Assembly: GCF_020526085.1 (NCBI RefSeq)
Contig: NZ_CP084874.1
Coordinates: forward strand, 2,790,001-2,854,000
Origin: Klebsiella africana
Lineage (GTDB): Bacteria; Pseudomonadota; Gammaproteobacteria; Enterobacterales; Enterobacteriaceae
DNA: 64,000 nt
Direction of reading: 5' to 3'
This document shows positions 25,191 to 37,496 of this stretch, piece after piece; positions within the stretch are counted from its first letter, which is position 1; each line of letters opens with the position of its first letter. Under the pieces are notes generated by a model that saw nothing but the letters and a program-made list of their open reading frames with translations, made no database searches and was not told the DNA's origin. The position numbers and the translations under genes are program-made.

Positions 25191-26630
25191 TCAGGCCTGC
25201 AGATAGACCACCTGGGTCTGCAGGTACTCATTCAGCCCGTGGCGGCCATCAGCGCCGCCGATCCCCGATTTGCGCCAGCCGGCGTGGAAACCCTGCATCG
25301 CCTCAAAGTTTTCCCGGTTGATATAGGTTTCGCCGAACTTCAGTCCTTTAATTGCCTTCATCGCTACGTTCAGATCGCGGGTATAGATCGAGGAGGTCAG
25401 GCCATAGTCGCTGTCATTGGCCATCGCCAGCGCCTCATCGAGGGTCGAAAATGCCACCACCGGCAGCACCGGCCCGAAGGTTTCCTCGTGGATAATGTCC
25501 ATCTCCTGGCGCACATCCAGCAGCAGGGTCGGCGGATAAAAATAGCCTTTGCCCTCCAGCGGCTGGCCGCCAAGCGCCACTCGCGCCCCCTGCGCCACCG
25601 CCTTCGCCACTTTGTCCGCCACCTGATCCCGCGCCGCTGCGTTGATCAGCGGCCCCATCGCGATGTCATCCCGCGCCGCCGGATCGCCAAACTGCACGGC
25701 CTTCATCGCCTCGCCGAGGCGGTTGACGAAGCGGTCGTAAATGCCCTGCTGAACATAGACCCGCTCGACGCAGTTACACACCTGCCCGCTGTTAATCACC
25801 CGCGAGTCCACTACCGCTTTCACCGCCAGCTCCAGATCTGCATCGTCCATCACAATGGCAGGCGCTTTGCCGCCGAGTTCGAGGCACACTTTGGTGATAT
25901 TTTTCGCCGCAGCGGCCATGATTTTCTCTCCCGCCGCCACGCTGCCGGTCATGCTGACCATCGCCACCTTCGGATTGCCGGCCAGCTCCTGACCAACGGT
26001 TTCTCCGCGGCCCAGCACCAGGTTAAAGACCCCTTTCGGCAACCCAACCTGATGGACAATCTCGGCAAAGGCGATGGCATTATTAGGCGTAAATTCGCTG
26101 GGCTTAATGACGATGGTATTCCCGGTGATCAGGGCCGGGGCCAGCTTGCGGGCGATAAGAAAGAACGGGAAGTTCCACGGCAGGATCCCGGTGGTCACCC
26201 CCAGCGCGCGTTTAAAGACGAGGATATTCTCCCCGGGGCGATCGCTCTGCACGATCTCGCCTTCGTAACGGCGCGCCCATTCGGCCATATAGTCGAGATA
26301 GTCGGCGGTGAACGCAACCTCCACCGCCGCCAGCTGCTGGATCTTGCCGCCTTCAGCCACGATCAGCCCGGCAATCTCTTCTGCACGCTGGCGAATACCC
26401 GCGGCAATTTTGCGCAGCCAGCCTGCGCGCTCAATGGCCGGTAGTGCTTCCCAGGCGGGCTGGGCGCGCTCGGCGGCGTCAATTGCCAGCCGCGCCTCTT
26501 CGGCAGTCCCGTCCGGGATCCGCGACAGCAGCGCTTCGGTCGCCGGGTTAAGCACGTCGATCCAGCCGTCGCCGCGACCGGAAACGAACTGGCCATCAAT
26601 ATACATCGGGTGTTGAACGGGTGCTGTCAT
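25191..26630 (-). CDS. aldA: Aldehyde dehydrogenase A (lactaldehyde/glycolaldehyde)
   Basis: NAD-dependent aldehyde dehydrogenase of 479 residues, the same length as E. coli AldA, oxidising L-lactaldehyde and glycolaldehyde in fucose, rhamnose and glycol catabolism. The catalytic cysteine is in NSGQVCNCVERV near residue 285 and the general base glutamate in LELGGKAP near 251. ATG 26630 (MTAPVQHPMYIDGQF) matches E. coli and has CAGGAGCAG upstream; the in-frame ATG at 26711 would add 27 residues. Convergent with gapC; downstream of ydcF in the same direction. Confidence 0.96.
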   Translation of the reverse strand: MTAPVQHPMYIDGQFVSGRGDGWIDVLNPATEALLSRIPDGTAEEARLAIDAAERAQPAWEALPAIERAGWLRKIAAGIRQRAEEIAGLIVAEGGKIQQLAAVEVAFTADYLDYMAEWARRYEGEIVQSDRPGENILVFKRALGVTTGILPWNFPFFLIARKLAPALITGNTIVIKPSEFTPNNAIAFAEIVHQVGLPKGVFNLVLGRGETVGQELAGNPKVAMVSMTGSVAAGEKIMAAAAKNITKVCLELGGKAPAIVMDDADLELAVKAVVDSRVINSGQVCNCVERVYVQQGIYDRFVNRLGEAMKAVQFGDPAARDDIAMGPLINAAARDQVADKVAKAVAQGARVALGGQPLEGKGYFYPPTLLLDVRQEMDIIHEETFGPVLPVVAFSTLDEALAMANDSDYGLTSSIYTRDLNVAMKAIKGLKFGETYINRENFEAMQGFHAGWRKSGIGGADGRHGLNEYLQTQVVYLQA

Positions 26631-26790
26631 GGCTGCTCCTGTGGTGCATTTGTATTTAACAGGTGATTTTTTTGTTAAATATCGAGCGGATAAGCCGCTG
26701 TTCGGCAGCACATTGACGCAATTCTGTGAACTGACTCATAAAAGCGGGCCAAAAGCCCCCGCTTGAAGTTACATTTCAATAACACAAATT

Positions 26791-26822
26791 GCCCGTTTGC
26801 GATAAATCTGCCGCAAACGGGC
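26791..26822. terminator. Terminator between ydcF and aldA
   Basis: GCCCGTTTGCG and CGCAAACGGGC form a perfect 11-bp stem with a 10-base loop, starting 5 bases after the ydcF stop on the minus strand. An AATTTGTG tail follows on that strand and AGTTTTC on the other. Confidence 0.75.
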
Positions 26823-26827
26823 AGTTT

Positions 26828-27628
26828 TCAGCCGAGGGTGCGGGCCTGCAGCGCCCCGGCAAGCTGGGTGTCCTCCCGCAGCTGTCGCCAGGCAGCGAGG
26901 ATCTCCGGCGGAAAGGTCACGTGGCTGATGAAGTCTTTCCCCCGCGGACCGTATCCTTCAGGGGTATCCTGCAGACGCGGCAGCTCGCCCAGCAGCAGCG
27001 CCAGGTAGCGGGTAACCGGCCAGAGCCCAGTCCCGCCGCCGGCGAACCCCAGCTGGTCATCGGTCTGCTCCAGCACCGGCGAGCAGCCGGGAAAGCTCAG
27101 CCACTGTGGCGGCGGCGTCGCCCCCTGCCAGACGCGGGCGAAGGTAGCCATGGTTCGCCGCTGCATGGTGGGGTCCTGAATGACGATCCCGCGACTATGG
27201 GGGATCCCCCGGCTCTCCAGCGTGGTCCGGGTAAAACGGGCATTCTCGCCGCAGTTGGTCGACTGGTCCTCCACCACCAGCCGCGAGCGCGGGATATGCC
27301 AGAAGTGATGCGCGATATCCGCCAGAATATGCGCTTCCGGGCGTCCGTCCACCGGCAACGTACGGTAACGAGGATCCTGGCGCACCGCCTCGTAAAGATA
27401 GCCCGTTGAATGTCCGACGCCGCCGCTGATCAGCAGCGGGACCACCTGCGCCGCCGCCAGCCGGCAGGCGGCGTCGATGGTCGGGATCACGGCGTTGCCG
27501 GCCAGCACCACCACGTCCACCTCCGGCAGCGCGGGCAGCGTCGCCAGATCGTCCTGCGCCAGCCAGGCGCCGACCTGGTTAGCCGCCGCCAGCGTCGCCG
27601 CCGATAGCGAAGGAAATTGTTCTGCCAT
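26828..27628 (-). CDS. ydcF: YdcF, DUF218/SanA-like protein
   Basis: Protein of 266 residues, matching E. coli YdcF in length and motifs: VVLAGNAVIPTIDAACRLA, PLLISGGVGHSTGYLY, EDQSTNCGENARFT and IVIQDPTMQRRTMATF. These are typical of the DUF218 Rossmann-like fold. E. coli YdcF binds S-adenosylmethionine; its role is unknown. AAGGAGACAGA precedes the ATG. In K-12 the gene lies between hrpA and aldA; here hrpA is 20 kb away. Confidence 0.94.
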   Translation of the reverse strand: MAEQFPSLSAATLAAANQVGAWLAQDDLATLPALPEVDVVVLAGNAVIPTIDAACRLAAAQVVPLLISGGVGHSTGYLYEAVRQDPRYRTLPVDGRPEAHILADIAHHFWHIPRSRLVVEDQSTNCGENARFTRTTLESRGIPHSRGIVIQDPTMQRRTMATFARVWQGATPPPQWLSFPGCSPVLEQTDDQLGFAGGGTGLWPVTRYLALLLGELPRLQDTPEGYGPRGKDFISHVTFPPEILAAWRQLREDTQLAGALQARTLG

Positions 27629-28009
27629 TCTGTCTCCTTAATCCTCTCTCAGCCGATCGGAGAGGAAGCTTGCGCCATCATAAACGCCGCCTGGCGGGAC
27701 GCAAAGCGGCCTCGATTTGTAACGATTTTGAAATAACAAGAAACATCTAAAAACAGGCGGGTTGCACCTGAACAACTCACTATGAAAATAACAAAAAACA
27801 GCAAAATCAGGTGGAAAATAAAAAATAGCTTCGCGGTTACACCAGTCAAAACCGCGCCATAACGCCCAGTTTGCCAGCGATGAACTTGCCAATTGTAACC
27901 TTCAACCCTAAGTTGCTTAACAATTACACAACCTTTTTCATACCAGGTTGCACCCTGCTCACCCAGAGTGACACCTGACCTATTTACCGTGGCGGGAGAA
28001 CGTTTCGTA
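27629..28009. other. AT-rich intergenic region between ydcF and the MHS transporter gene
   Basis: About 380 bases between divergent genes, markedly AT-rich at 27715-27840. The word GGTTGCACC occurs twice in the same orientation (27760 and 27946), the second about 55 bases before the transporter start. No ORF with a credible Shine-Dalgarno or terminator was found. It marks the left border of the block missing from the K-12 ydcF-hrpA junction. Confidence 0.5.
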
Positions 28010-29335
28010 ATGAGCAATCCACAAGACAACACTGCATCCATTCTGCAGAAAAACAAGAAGGTACTGATAGCGAGCCTGACAGGCAGCGCCATCGAATGGT
28101 TCGATTATTTTCTCTATGGCACCGCCGCCGCACTGGTGTTTAACAAAATTTTCTTTCCGATGGTCGACCCGGTCATCGGCCTGATCCTCTCCTGGCTCTC
28201 CTTCTCGCTGACGTTTTTTATCCGTCCCATTGGCGGCGTCATTTTCGCCCATATCGGCGATCGCATCGGCCGCAAAAAGACGCTGGTGCTGACCCTGTCG
28301 CTGATGGGCAGCGCCACGGTGGCGATCGGCTTGCTGCCCACCTACGAGATGGTGGGCCTCTGGGCGCCGGCCCTGCTGATTACCCTGCGCATTATTCAGG
28401 GCATGGGTATCGGCGGCGAATGGGGCGGCGCGCTGCTGCTGGCCTACGAATACGCGCCGGAAAAGCGAAAAGGTTTTTTCGGCAGCATTCCTCAGGCCGG
28501 CGTGACCATCGGCATGCTGATGGCGACCTTCATCGTCTCGCTGATGACCCTGTTTGATGAGGCGCAGTTTCTCGCCTGGGGCTGGCGCATACCGTTCCTG
28601 CTCAGCTCCGTCCTCGTTTTTCTCGGCCTGTGGATCCGCAAAGATATCGACGAAACGCCCGCCTTTAAGCAGGTGAAAAAATCCGGCCAGGTGGCAAAAG
28701 CACCGCTGCGCGAAACGATCAAACACCACTGGCGCGAAGTGCTGATTGCCGCTGGTCTGAAGGTGGTGGAGACCGCGCCCTTCTATATTTTCTCCACCTT
28801 TGTGGTCAGCTATGCCACCACCACCCTGAGTTACCAGAAGTCACAGGCACTGGAATCCGTGACCCTGGGCGCGCTGGTGGCCACCGTGATGATCCCGCTG
28901 ATGGGGCTACTGTCAGACAAGGTGGGGCGGCAAAAGATGTACACCCTGAGCGTGGTGCTGCTGGGGCTGTTTATTATCCCGTGGTTCCTGCTGCTCGACA
29001 CCGGCACCGGCTGGGGCATCATGTTGGCGACGATCGTGGCCTTCGGCATCCTGTGGGCGCCGGTAACCGCGGTGCTTGGCACCCTGTGCTCTGAGATTTT
29101 CAGCGCCAATGTGCGCTATACCGGGATCACCCTCGGCTACCAGCTTGGCGCCGCGCTGGCCGGGGGCACCGCGCCGCTTATCGCCACCGGCCTGCTGGCG
29201 AAATATGACGGCGACTGGCGGCCGGTGGCTATTTATCTGGGCATTACGGTGGCGATTTCGCTGCTGGCAATTTTCTGCGCCAGCCGGATGAAGTCCGCGC
29301 CGGGTGCGGCCCCTTCCCGGGCGGAAAGCGCCTAA
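28010..29335 (+). CDS. MFS transporter, metabolite:H+ symporter (MHS) type
   Basis: Inner-membrane transporter of 441 residues with about 12 transmembrane helices, resembling ShiA/ProP/YhjE-type MHS symporters. Motifs: AIEWFDYFLYG near residue 25, the loop 2-3 GDRIGRKKTLV near 80-90 and its repeat DKVGRQKMY near 305, and QGMGIGGEWGGA near 132-143. I chose ATG 28010 (MSNPQDN) behind GGGAG; an in-frame ATG at 27968 would add 14 residues. Substrate is unknown; related proteins carry organic acids, shikimate or osmolytes. A REP cluster follows. Confidence 0.88.
   Translation: MSNPQDNTASILQKNKKVLIASLTGSAIEWFDYFLYGTAAALVFNKIFFPMVDPVIGLILSWLSFSLTFFIRPIGGVIFAHIGDRIGRKKTLVLTLSLMGSATVAIGLLPTYEMVGLWAPALLITLRIIQGMGIGGEWGGALLLAYEYAPEKRKGFFGSIPQAGVTIGMLMATFIVSLMTLFDEAQFLAWGWRIPFLLSSVLVFLGLWIRKDIDETPAFKQVKKSGQVAKAPLRETIKHHWREVLIAAGLKVVETAPFYIFSTFVVSYATTTLSYQKSQALESVTLGALVATVMIPLMGLLSDKVGRQKMYTLSVVLLGLFIIPWFLLLDTGTGWGIMLATIVAFGILWAPVTAVLGTLCSEIFSANVRYTGITLGYQLGAALAGGTAPLIATGLLAKYDGDWRPVAIYLGITVAISLLAIFCASRMKSAPGAAPSRAESA
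29311..29318 (-). other. KOPS-like octamer (FtsK orienting)
   Basis: GGGAAGGG on the minus strand, near the end of the MHS transporter gene. Confidence 0.45.
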
Positions 29336-29354
29336 CCGCCGCCGTCTGGGCAGG

Positions 29355-29612
29355 TAGCGTCGCCCGGCGGCGCTGCGCTTGCGCGGGCCTACGGGGGGGA
29401 TCACACCGCGGGGGAAACCGCTCATCCCAGGTCCGGCCCGGGAAGGCGCCAGCCGCCACCGGGCAGAAAAGCCGCTACGGAGCCGACTATCCCGCCCGGC
29501 GGCGGTGCGCGTGCGCGGGCCTGGGGAGGGATCACGCCGCGGGGGAAACCGCTCCTCCCAGGTCCGGTAAGCACGTAGGCCCGGTAAGGCGCCAGCCGCC
29601 ACCGGGCACAAA
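29355..29612. repeat. REP/BIME-like cluster between convergent transporter genes
   Basis: This fills the 329-base gap 29336-29664. Four GC-rich units in alternating orientation can be seen: a forward unit starting GCCCGGCGGCGCTGCGCTTG near 29359 and a second forward variant near 29500, alternating with reverse units containing GGCGCCAGCCGCCACCGGGC near 29442 and 29590. The two halves (about 29359-29470 and 29500-29612) also repeat GATCACnCCGCGGGGGAAAC, so a larger tandem duplication is likely. The first unit is identical to one near 10297. Confidence 0.75.
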
Positions 29613-29664
29613 CAGACGTAACGTCTTCACCTCCCGCTTAGCCGGCCATGTTGGCCGATGGCTG

Positions 29665-31095
29665 TCAGGCGCTCTGGTTGTCCAGTTGAAGCTGCCCCTC
29701 GCGCCGCTGCTTCAGCTTCCAGAAGCCCCACAGTGCAATAAACCACAGCGGGGAAGCCAACAGCGCCAGCAGCGTATCCGGATCAAAGATCATGATGAAG
29801 ATAGCGAACGCGAAGAACAGCAGGCTCACCCAGCTCATCACCACCCCGGCGGGCATCTTAAAGATCGACCCGGCGTGCAGGTCCGGACGCTGACGGCGAT
29901 AGACCAGATAGGCCACGAGGATCATTCCCCAGCTGAACACCACCATAATCGCCGCCAGGGTCGAGACGATGGTGAACAGGGTCATCACGTTCGGCACCAG
30001 GAACAGCAACAGCGTGCCAATCAGCATGCAGAAGCAGGAGAACAGCAGGCTGCGCACCGGAATGCGGGTACTGCGCGACAGGATGCGAAACTGCCAGTGC
30101 GCATGCTTCTCCACCGACAGGCCGTAAAGCATGCGGGTACTGGAGAAGACGCCGCTGTTGGCCGAGGACATCGCCGAGGTCAGCGCCACAAAGTTAATCA
30201 CCGCCGCCGCCGCGGGCAGCCCGGCTTTGGCAAACAGCGTCACGAAGGGGCTGGTCTCTGCCGACACCCCCGGCCACGAGGCGACCGCGATGATCACCAC
30301 CATCGACAGCAGATAGAAGATGATAATCCGCAGCGGCAGGGCATTGATCGCCTTGGGCAAAATGCGCTGCGGATCGCGGGTCTCCGCCGTCATCGTCCCC
30401 AGCAGCTCAATGCCGGTAAAGGAGAAGATCGCTATCTGGAAACCGGCGAAAAAGCCGGTGATACCGTGAGGCATAAAGGCCGTCGGGTCGGTGAGATGGC
30501 TGAGGGAGGCCGTCACGCCGTCCGGGGAGGTCCAGCCGGTGGCAATCATCCAGCCGCCGGTGCCAATCAAGGCGATAATGGTGATCACCTTGATCAGGGC
30601 GAACCAGAACTCCGCCTCGCCAAACATTTTCACCGACAGCAGGTTAAGCAGGAACAGAATCGCCAGCATGCTGAGGGCCGGCATCCACGCCGACAGTTCC
30701 GGGAACCAGTACTGCATATAGCTCCCGCACACCACCACGTCAGCGATACAGGTCACCACCCAGCTTAACCAGTAGGTCCAGCCGAGGTAAAAGCTGGCCT
30801 GCGGCCCGAGATACTCGCCGACAAAGTCGGCAAATGAGCGGTAGTCATGGCGGGTGAGCAGCAGCTCCCCCATCGCCCGCATCACCATATAGGTAAAGAA
30901 CCCGACCAGCACATAGATCACCAGAATCGAGGTGCCGGCGACGGCGATGTTGCGCCCCGCCCCCATAAACAGCCCGGTGCCAATGGCGCCGCCGAGGGCA
31001 ATCATCTGGATATGGCGGGCGCTGAGCCCGCGCTTTAGCTGTGACGCGCCCTCACCGCCGGCGGCAGGCGGCGCCTGATGTTGATGTTCAGTCAT
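29665..31095 (-). CDS. Amino-acid permease (AAT/CycA-like), last gene of the ast operon
   Basis: APC-superfamily permease of 476 residues with about 12 transmembrane helices. The first helix carries LGGAIGTGLFMGAG (near residues 34-47), the AAT-family signature, and IFSFTGIELLGTMTAETRDP near 238 is the conserved second motif. It most resembles CycA-type D-Ala/D-Ser/Gly permeases by eye. It starts 9 bases after the astE stop with a GAGGAAA Shine-Dalgarno, so it is surely co-transcribed with astCADBE. The context suggests uptake of arginine or a product of the pathway; this is inference. Confidence 0.88.
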   Translation of the reverse strand: MTEHQHQAPPAAGGEGASQLKRGLSARHIQMIALGGAIGTGLFMGAGRNIAVAGTSILVIYVLVGFFTYMVMRAMGELLLTRHDYRSFADFVGEYLGPQASFYLGWTYWLSWVVTCIADVVVCGSYMQYWFPELSAWMPALSMLAILFLLNLLSVKMFGEAEFWFALIKVITIIALIGTGGWMIATGWTSPDGVTASLSHLTDPTAFMPHGITGFFAGFQIAIFSFTGIELLGTMTAETRDPQRILPKAINALPLRIIIFYLLSMVVIIAVASWPGVSAETSPFVTLFAKAGLPAAAAVINFVALTSAMSSANSGVFSSTRMLYGLSVEKHAHWQFRILSRSTRIPVRSLLFSCFCMLIGTLLLFLVPNVMTLFTIVSTLAAIMVVFSWGMILVAYLVYRRQRPDLHAGSIFKMPAGVVMSWVSLLFFAFAIFIMIFDPDTLLALLASPLWFIALWGFWKLKQRREGQLQLDNQSA

Positions 31096-31104
31096 GGTGT
31101 TTCC

Positions 31105-32100
31105 TCAGGCTGGTTGCGGGAGGCGAAGGGCCGCGACGCGGAGCAGCAGCCCGGCGCGCTGGCCGGTGGCGACCCCGGCGTTCGGAAAGAGGATATAGGG
31201 GGCCCGGGCCTGCACCACCCACCGTTTCTCTGCCTGGCGGGCGATCTCATACCCTGCCGGGAGCGCGGTGAAGTTCTCAACATCTGCCGCGAGATTAAGC
31301 GTAAATTCCCGCTCGCGCTTGATGATGCTCTCCTCGACCAGAAAGTAGTCCACCGGCGCTTTGTCGCGCGGCGGCAGCGGCGCGTCAGCGATCCAGGCCC
31401 GGATCGCCGCGTCGGTAGCGGCGAACAGGCTGAGATCGTTGGCGCCGAACGGCATCACTTTCCCCAGCTCCAGGGTAGCGCTTTGCGCGGCGAACTTTTC
31501 GCAGGTGAAATGGGTGAAGGTGCCGCCCGCTTCGGTATGGCGCACGATGGCATCCATCCCGCTGGCCTGCAGCAGCTGGTAGAAATCGGGCGAAAAATCC
31601 CCCGCGTGGGCCGGGAGCAGCGCAAACTGGCGATACAGCGACCCGCGAATGGCGGTATGCATATCGAGATGACTACGGCTGACCGGCCCCGCCGCATCGG
31701 CGGCGCGATAGAAGGTCTGCACCGCCTGCTCCAGCGCAAAAGCCCGCCGCGACTCATTTCCCGGGGTGACCGCCAGATGGCGGCCACCGAACAGGCGATT
31801 CAGGTCGTTATGCAGATAGCGACGCGCGGCGCGGATCGCCGGCAGGTTACCAAAGACGATCAGCAGCGCCTGGGTGAGCGGCTGCCGCCCCTGACTCAGA
31901 TCGTGGGTCAACTGCAGCAGCAGTTCAATCGGCGCGGTCTCATTGCCATGCACGCCGGCGGAGAGGATCGTCGCCTGGCGCCATGGCGCCGTCGGCAGCA
32001 GCTGCAGGATGCCCTCGCCCAGCCAGCGGGCCTCGATGCCCGCCGGGAAGGTCCACTCCTGCAGGCGGCAGTGCAGTAAATCGTTAACCAGGTGCTCCAT
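31105..32100 (-). CDS. astE: Succinylglutamate desuccinylase
   Basis: Zinc hydrolase of 331 residues; the last AST step, N-succinylglutamate to succinate and glutamate. Zinc ligands are seen in SAGVHGNETAP (His and Glu) and HLDMHTAIRGS (second His). I chose ATG 32100 (MEHLVNDLLHC) because AAGGAG lies 7 bases upstream; the longer reading from 32127 would overlap astB and lacks a site. A 10-base gap separates it from astB. The N-terminus differs from E. coli AstE, while the core is clear. Confidence 0.92.
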   Translation of the reverse strand: MEHLVNDLLHCRLQEWTFPAGIEARWLGEGILQLLPTAPWRQATILSAGVHGNETAPIELLLQLTHDLSQGRQPLTQALLIVFGNLPAIRAARRYLHNDLNRLFGGRHLAVTPGNESRRAFALEQAVQTFYRAADAAGPVSRSHLDMHTAIRGSLYRQFALLPAHAGDFSPDFYQLLQASGMDAIVRHTEAGGTFTHFTCEKFAAQSATLELGKVMPFGANDLSLFAATDAAIRAWIADAPLPPRDKAPVDYFLVEESIIKREREFTLNLAADVENFTALPAGYEIARQAEKRWVVQARAPYILFPNAGVATGQRAGLLLRVAALRLPQPA

Positions 32101-32110
32101 CTGCCGCTCC

Positions 32111-33451
32111 TTAACGCTGGAAATCATAGACCGCGCCCAGACGCAGGATCTGCGTCAGCTCATCCAGCGCCTGATAAACCTCGCGCAGCAGCTGCGGGTC
32201 CGCCAGATCGCGGGCATGCAGCCGGTCGCGATAGTGTTTTTCCACCCATGCCGTCAGCTGTTGATAACGTTCGTCGTTCATCAGGCTATGGGCGTTGACC
32301 GCCTGGCATTCAGCCTCGTTGAGCACCACCCGCAGCCGCAGACAGGCCGGGCCGCCGCCGTTGCGCATGCTTTCCCGCAGGTCAAAGACCGCCACTTCAT
32401 CGATCGGCGATGCGCTGTCGGCGGCCAGGTCGCTGAGATAGTGCCAGACGTTTTCCCGCTGGCGGCACTCCTCCGGGACCACGATCAGCATCTTGCCGTC
32501 AGGTTTGCTCAGCAGCTGGCTGTTGAACAGGTATGAGGCCACGGCGTCATCAAGCGATACCCGCTCGTCCGGCACTTCCACGCTGGTGAACGGGATATCC
32601 AGACTGTCGCTTTTAGCCCGCAGCGTGGCCAGCACCGTCGCCTGATCGACAAACGCCTGCTGATGGTGGAACAGCACATGGCGATTACTGACCGCGATGA
32701 CGTCGTTATGAAACACGCCGCGATCGATAGCCTGCGGCGCCTGCTGGGCGAATACCGTGTAGCGCGGATCCAGCTGATGCAGGCGAGCCACCGCCTCGCT
32801 GGCCTCAAGGGTCTGCCGCGCCGGATACTTCACCGGGGCGATGCCGCCGCTGGCGCGTCGGCCATAGACGAAAAACTGTACCCCCTGTCGGTCATACTCC
32901 CGGCAGAAGCGGTTATGGTTGGCCGCCCCTTCATCGCCGAGGTCGCCATGCTGCGGCAGCGCCGCATGGTGGGCAAAGTAGCGCGGATCGGCGAACGTGG
33001 CCCCCAGGATCGCCGAGGTGGTGGGTGCCTCCTGCATACGGTGCAGCTTATTGTTGAGGTTGGCGACGGTGAAATGGACTTTGCCATCAGCGCTGTCCGC
33101 CGACGGTGAGACGGTCGCCGCGTTGGCGGTCCACATCGACGAGGCGGAGCTGAAGGCAGAGAGCAGCTGCGGCGCCGCGTGGGCCGCCTGCCGGATAACC
33201 TGCTCATCGCTGCCCTGGAAACCGACTTCGCGCAGCAAACGGAGATTCGGCCGCGGCTGCGGCGGCAGAATGCCCTGCACGAAGCCGCGATCGGCCAGGG
33301 CTTTCATTTTATACAGCCCCTGCAGCGCCGCCTTCTTAGGGTTAGAGAGACCATCGCGGTTATTTTGCGAGGCTTCATTGCCGACGGAGAGTCCGGCGTA
33401 GTGGTGCGTCGGGCCGACCAGGCCATCAAAGTTTGCTTCAAAACCAGACAT
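32111..33451 (-). CDS. astB: Succinylarginine dihydrolase
   Basis: Enzyme of 446 residues of the guanidino-modifying (pentein) superfamily; it converts N2-succinylarginine to N2-succinylornithine, CO2 and two ammonia. The start [22 protein letters not shown] is the family hallmark, and the catalytic cysteine lies near the end in [13 protein letters not shown] (about 369). Fourth gene of the ast operon; astD ends 21 bases upstream. This step releases much of the nitrogen gained from arginine. Confidence 0.95.
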   Translation of the reverse strand: MSGFEANFDGLVGPTHHYAGLSVGNEASQNNRDGLSNPKKAALQGLYKMKALADRGFVQGILPPQPRPNLRLLREVGFQGSDEQVIRQAAHAAPQLLSAFSSASSMWTANAATVSPSADSADGKVHFTVANLNNKLHRMQEAPTTSAILGATFADPRYFAHHAALPQHGDLGDEGAANHNRFCREYDRQGVQFFVYGRRASGGIAPVKYPARQTLEASEAVARLHQLDPRYTVFAQQAPQAIDRGVFHNDVIAVSNRHVLFHHQQAFVDQATVLATLRAKSDSLDIPFTSVEVPDERVSLDDAVASYLFNSQLLSKPDGKMLIVVPEECRQRENVWHYLSDLAADSASPIDEVAVFDLRESMRNGGGPACLRLRVVLNEAECQAVNAHSLMNDERYQQLTAWVEKHYRDRLHARDLADPQLLREVYQALDELTQILRLGAVYDFQR

Positions 33452-33472
33452 ATGTCCTCACAGGATCCGTTA

Positions 33473-35955
<2,483 letters not shown>

Positions 35956-35970
35956 AGGCCGTCCTCCCGG

Positions 35971-37176
35971 TTAGCGGGTTAAGCGGGCAACGGCGCGATC
36001 AAGGCGCACGAAGGCTTCCACAATATCCGCCTGCGGGATATTGAGCGCCGGCGCGAAGCGCAGCACGTCCGGGCCAGCAATCAGGGCGATCAGCCCCTCT
36101 TCCGCCGCCAGGTTGGTCAACATTTTGGCCTTGCCGCGCAGCGGCCCCGCCAGCTCAGCGCCGATCAGCAGACCGGTACCGCGCACGGCGCTGAACGCAT
36201 CGTAACGGGCAGAGAGGGCATTCAACTGGTCGACGATCAGCGCATGGCGCTCGCCAACGCCCGCCAGCAGCGGCGCATCGAGATGGGCCAGCACGGCGTT
36301 AGCGACGGTTGCCGCCAGCGGGTTGCCGCCGAAGGTGGTGCCATGGGTGCCGGGCTGGAAGACCTGCGCCCAGGCCTCTTTCGCCAGCATCGCGCCGATC
36401 GGGAAGCCGCCCCCCAGCCCTTTGGCGCTGGTGAGAATGTCCGGGACGACGTTGTAGTGCTGGTAGGCGTAGAGATGGCCGGTACGGCCCGCCCCGGTCT
36501 GCACCTCATCGAATATCAGAGTGGCATGATGGCGATCGCAGAGGGTGCGCAGCGCCTGGAGGAACGCCGGGTCAGCGGGTATCACACCGCCTTCGCCGAT
36601 GATCGGCTCGACGATCACCGCACAGGTGCGGGAAGAGATAACCGCGGAGACCGCCTCGATATCGTTATAGGGCAGATGGGTAATGCCCTGCGGCAACGGC
36701 GCATAATCGCTGGAATATTTCGGCTGGCCGCCAACGGATACAGTGAACAGCGTACGGCCATGGAAGGCGTGGTTGAAGGCGATGATTTCGCTTTTTTCAC
36801 CGCCAAACTTATCGTGAGCGTATTTCCGCGCCAGCTTAAGGGCCGCCTCGTTGGCTTCGGCGCCGGAGTTGCAGAAGAACACCTTGTCGGCAAAGGTAGA
36901 CTGTACCAGAGTTTTCGCCAGCTGCAGCACCGGCTCGTTGGTATAGCCATTGCCGATATGCCACAGTTTCGCCAGTTGATCCTGCAGGGCCTCAGCCAGC
37001 GCCGGGTGGGCATGGCCCAGGGCGTTCACTGCGATGCCGCCCGCCATATCGATATACTCTTTCCCCTGCTGGTCCCAGACCCGGGAGCCCGCCGCCCTCA
37101 CCGGAATAAACGGCGCGGGGGCAAAACAGGGAACCAGGTAAGCGTCAAAATCTTCGCGAGTCATACTGCCTGACAT
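35971..37176 (-). CDS. astC: Succinylornithine aminotransferase
   Basis: PLP-dependent class III aminotransferase of 401 residues converting N-succinylornithine to the semialdehyde; related to ArgD. Motifs: [15 protein letters not shown] near 106, the cofactor-binding [13 protein letters not shown] near 222, and the PLP lysine in [12 protein letters not shown] near 251. The ATG at 37176 follows CCGGAGATAA at good spacing. First gene of the ast operon; a 528-base AT-rich region separates it from the divergent glutamate dehydrogenase. In enterics this operon is NtrC/sigma-54 and ArgR controlled, but no clear sigma-54 promoter is visible here. Confidence 0.95.
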   Translation of the reverse strand: MSGSMTREDFDAYLVPCFAPAPFIPVRAAGSRVWDQQGKEYIDMAGGIAVNALGHAHPALAEALQDQLAKLWHIGNGYTNEPVLQLAKTLVQSTFADKVFFCNSGAEANEAALKLARKYAHDKFGGEKSEIIAFNHAFHGRTLFTVSVGGQPKYSSDYAPLPQGITHLPYNDIEAVSAVISSRTCAVIVEPIIGEGGVIPADPAFLQALRTLCDRHHATLIFDEVQTGAGRTGHLYAYQHYNVVPDILTSAKGLGGGFPIGAMLAKEAWAQVFQPGTHGTTFGGNPLAATVANAVLAHLDAPLLAGVGERHALIVDQLNALSARYDAFSAVRGTGLLIGAELAGPLRGKAKMLTNLAAEEGLIALIAGPDVLRFAPALNIPQADIVEAFVRLDRAVARLTR

Positions 37177-37239
37177 AATTTATCTCCGGAACGTAAGACG
37201 ACGGAAAACGCTCCCGTCGCGTTGGACAATCGACATTAA

Positions 37240-37247
37240 CCCTGCCC
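37240..37247 (-). other. KOPS-like octamer (FtsK orienting)
   Basis: GGGCAGGG on the minus strand, in the astC leader. Confidence 0.45.
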
Positions 37248-37476
37248 CTCGGCTTATTTTTGGCACGAGCGCGCCCGCTGCGATGGTAAAAATATTCACC
37301 ACAGAAAAATTAAGCCCTATTCTTTTTACGGGTAATTGTTAATTCATGGTTAATGCCATGTTGTTGTGTGGGCTAATGCTGGCCTGTGAACAACAAGATT
37401 GTCAATATAGGGGAACGCAATTTATTCACTTTTTGAAGATCATCAAGATAATGAAAAACATAGAAAAAATATTTTC

Positions 37477-37496
37477 TTATTCACTTAAGTGAATAA
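37477..37496. promoter_or_regulatory. 20-bp perfect palindrome, candidate operator
   Basis: TTATTCACTTAAGTGAATAA is a perfect palindrome; its half-site recurs in nearby single copies. TGAAT/ATTCA halves resemble ArgR boxes, but the usual W4 spacing between them differs. Nac or ArgP are other known regulators in such loci. Confidence 0.5.

Noticed and set aside
25179..26444. A 421-codon open frame on the plus strand
   Set aside because: It is fully antisense to aldA, whose product is unmistakable. GC-rich codon bias leaves the opposite strand open.
37256..37272. TGGCACG on the plus strand as a sigma-54 promoter for glutamate dehydrogenase
   Set aside because: The -24 part is perfect, but the -12 part lacks TTGC and the site is over 400 bases from the gene.
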